Shown here piece by piece: positions 62,160 through 64,000 of a stretch of 64,000 nucleotides of DNA. The notes beneath the pieces were generated by a model that was given only the letters and a program-made list of their open reading frames with translations, made no database searches and was not told the origin of the DNA. Positions within the stretch are counted from its first letter, which is position 1. Each line of letters starts with the position of its first letter. Origin of the DNA: Tridacna crocea (lineage: Eukaryota; Mollusca; Bivalvia; Cardiida; Cardiidae); the NCBI GenBank assembly GCA_943736015.1, contig OX031065.1, positions 1,867,501-1,931,500 on the forward strand. The letters are read 5' to 3'. The position numbers were made by a program, and so were the translations under genes.

Positions 62160-63209
62160 CCCATTACGACACAATCCCTACTTTTGACGCCCCTGAGAAA
62201 GAAGCCCAGGGATTTCCCTCGGCCACAAAAATGGGGGGTCATTGTGACCCCCTAGTCAAAAATAATGGGGGTCATTTTGGAATTTGTGGGGGTCACAACA
62301 AAATGTAATTTGCTAAATCGCTTAAACAAAAGCTACTATTTGTGAAAGTACAGCATGGATTTTTTATGTGTAGCCTCTCGGTATGGTTAAGGGTTATTTT
62401 GTTTTTATCACAGGAATCGACCATTTCGTTGGCGAAGAAAGCTTGTTGTCGGCTAAAATGGGAAGTCTGTTATTTTTCTTGATAAAGATTATCCGTTTCG
62501 GCCGAAAATAAACTATTTTCAACAATTAGATAAATGACCGATTCTTGTGTTATGACACATGGGTCGCGTTCATGTCGCGGTTTTCAAAGAATAACAAAGA
62601 GAAACTCTAGCTAATTTAAGTATACAGTAATTCCTCGAGACCTTGAAATGTTGTTCTGGGTGCTCTTACCACCTGTCGTATCGTCTGATCTTTGTTTAAG
62701 GGCTCTTCTTCCTTGCAGACAGCAAGAATGACGTCGATTTTGACAGGAGCCATATTGTTTTCATTTGAGATCGACTGGTTCAGTTTAGACCCGTTTAAAG
62801 ACCGACGGTATTTTAGTAAAATCGATACAGTGTTTCGTCCCGTTTTCCCATCGTACTCCAGATTTTTCATCTGCTCACGATGTAACAGTGTCAGAAGTAT
62901 ATACGATCGTTATTACCTCTTACTGTATTTGTGCGTCCACCATGACGCATTACTGAAAAAAATGCGGGTCATTTTCCTTAAAAGTGCGTCAAAACGCACA
63001 AAATCGTGCGTCAAGGAAAACCCTGGAAGCCTTTTGAAAACACTGTTGGAAAACGAGAAAATGCTGGTAATCAGCATTTTCTCCTTTTCACACAGTGTTT
63101 TCTCCCCTTCCCAGAACAAATTTCAATTTTTCAGTCACCTTTATTTTGTCGTCTGCAAATGCTTTCAATTTGGACCAGTCTTAAATTTTCTCGTGTGGTA
63201 AAGAGTTAA
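62156..63209 (+). mobile_element. palindromic TTAA MITE interrupted by an 819-bp element
   Basis: Left part TTAACCCATTACGACACAAT to GAAGCC (62206); right part resumes at GAAGCCTTTTGAAAACACTG (63026) and ends GTGTGGTAAAGAGTTAA (63209). Removing 62207-63025 and one GAAGCC restores the family layout. Confidence 0.85.
62207..63025. mobile_element. 819-bp DNA transposon, CAGGG termini
   Basis: CAGGGATTTCCCT left and AGGAAAACCCTG right (inverted, two mismatches), with direct GAAGCC on both sides. Interior: GGGGGTCATTGTGACCCCC palindrome near the left end, GTGCGTCAAAACGCAC-type words near the right. hAT-like ends, but the visible duplication is 6 bp rather than 8. No transposase. Confidence 0.75.
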
Positions 63210-63394
63210 TATAGAGTTAATGAGCTTTAATAGTAAACATTGAGTCAGAAGTGGTTAAGAATGGATATAAACAAAATTTACAATATGCAGTTTCATTGCA
63301 AAGGGGTATGAGAAATTTTATAAAGCTTCAATTAATAATTGACAGACTCAAACTGTTCAACATGACCAGTGACCACCATAAATTAATAAAATTC

Positions 63395-63520
63395 TTCCTT
63401 TCCCACTCTGTTTTCAGTCTTCAAAAGACAGAACCAACAAATAAAAGCCATACTTTATTTATTGCGTGCTAATGATTTAACAAAGTCAAAAGTTTTAATG
63501 TCTGGTAAAGAGTTAAGGGA
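63395..63520 (-). repeat. MITE fragment
   Basis: CCTTTCCCACTCTGTTTTC arm and the terminus GTCTGGTAAAGAGTTAA at 63500-63516. Confidence 0.5.
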
Positions 63521-63722
63521 TTTCTGAAAGGATGTTTCATGATCCATTAACACCTTTGACTGGGGATAGATAAGATAAGGACAATAAATTATTACACAGA
63601 GATTATCCCTTTTTACATCATTTGAATTTATGCCCTTAGTATTTATCTACCCACCCTTCTATCTGTATCTATTTTCAATCCTTCAGTCATCATTAATAAA
63701 TCCATCAATTTACATTACTCCT

Positions 63723-63800
63723 TTACAGCACCATAAAATTTTGGAATTGTCCACATTGAAAGCATTTGAAGACAATAAGTTGAATGTGGTTAAGATATAG
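63723..63800 (-). repeat. MITE terminal fragment
   Basis: AAAATTTTGGAATTGTCCAC and TTGAAAGCATTTGAAGAC are the subterminal MITE sequence; broken by the hairpin that follows. Confidence 0.45.
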
Positions 63801-63802
63801 AG

Positions 63803-63960
63803 GATATTTGTTTTTTTCGGTGTAAGATCGAAATTTATTTCATCGAGTGGACACCATCGGTAATATTTTCAAGAGTGGCGCAGCCACGAGTGAAAATATT
63901 ACCGATGGTGTTCACGAGATGAAATAAATTTCTATCTTTCACCGAAAAAAACAAATATTC
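63803..63960. repeat. foldback hairpin, arms about 72 bp
   Basis: ATATTTGTTTTTTTCGGTG at the left pairs with CACCGAAAAAAACAAATAT at the right, and the pairing continues through ACCATCGGTAATATTTTCA to a GTGGC GC AGCCAC centre at 63875-63888. A few mismatches. A MITE-like TTAACCC follows at 63977. Confidence 0.8.
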
Positions 63961-64000
63961 TATTTATTTTATGCTTTTAACCCTTTCTGGGAGGAGCTTT

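Noticed and set aside
62692..63201. 169-codon plus-strand frame
   Set aside because: Crosses the boundary between the 819-bp element and the MITE, so it joins unrelated sequences by chance.
59491..64000. PRKDC as head-to-head neighbour of MCM4, as in vertebrates
   Set aside because: The nine-codon candidate exon does not resemble the PRKDC start and no other exon could be found.

Overview
The window is intron- and transposon-rich eukaryotic nuclear DNA from an animal, most likely a bivalve mollusc. It is AT-rich, exons are short and follow GT-AG rules, and most of the rest is interspersed tandem-core elements resembling the bivalve pearl type, palindromic MITEs and tRNA-derived SINEs. The bivalve assignment is inferred from repeat style, not from a database match.

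The one confident protein gene is MCM4, a subunit of the MCM2-7 replicative helicase, on the minus strand. I could join 16 coding exons from the ATG at 51588-51590 to the TAA at 1330-1332 with consistent splice phases throughout: 2655 nt, 884 residues. The N-terminal CDK-site-rich tail, zinc finger, Walker A, Walker B and arginine finger are all present and intact. A splice acceptor two bases upstream of the ATG means at least one noncoding 5-prime exon lies further right; a weak candidate ends at 58606 in a possible divergent promoter region.

Layout: 1-1110 is a 145-bp tandem array with an element tail; 1330-37213 holds exons 16 to 2 separated by repeat-filled introns; 37214-51493 is intron 1 (14.3 kb), made almost wholly of nested elements including a 4.85-kb TA-flanked transposon; 51494-51592 is the first coding exon; 51593-64000 is upstream DNA with more elements, a pogo/Tigger-like element, a large inverted repeat and nested MITEs.

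The most interesting material is the repeat biology. Several families of tandem-core elements (called A, A-prime, B, C, D, G and H here) share one plan: a head with a short palindrome and a word W, a tandemly repeated core, a segment often carrying a perfect RFX-type X-box palindrome, and a tail hairpin ending in the reverse complement of W followed by TAAAAA. W differs between families, but head and tail change together. Every copy I recognised runs in the + direction, antisense to MCM4. In two cases a related repeat inside the window gives the empty target site (TTAA for a piggyBac-like MITE, TA for the 4.85-kb element), so those insertions can be read directly.
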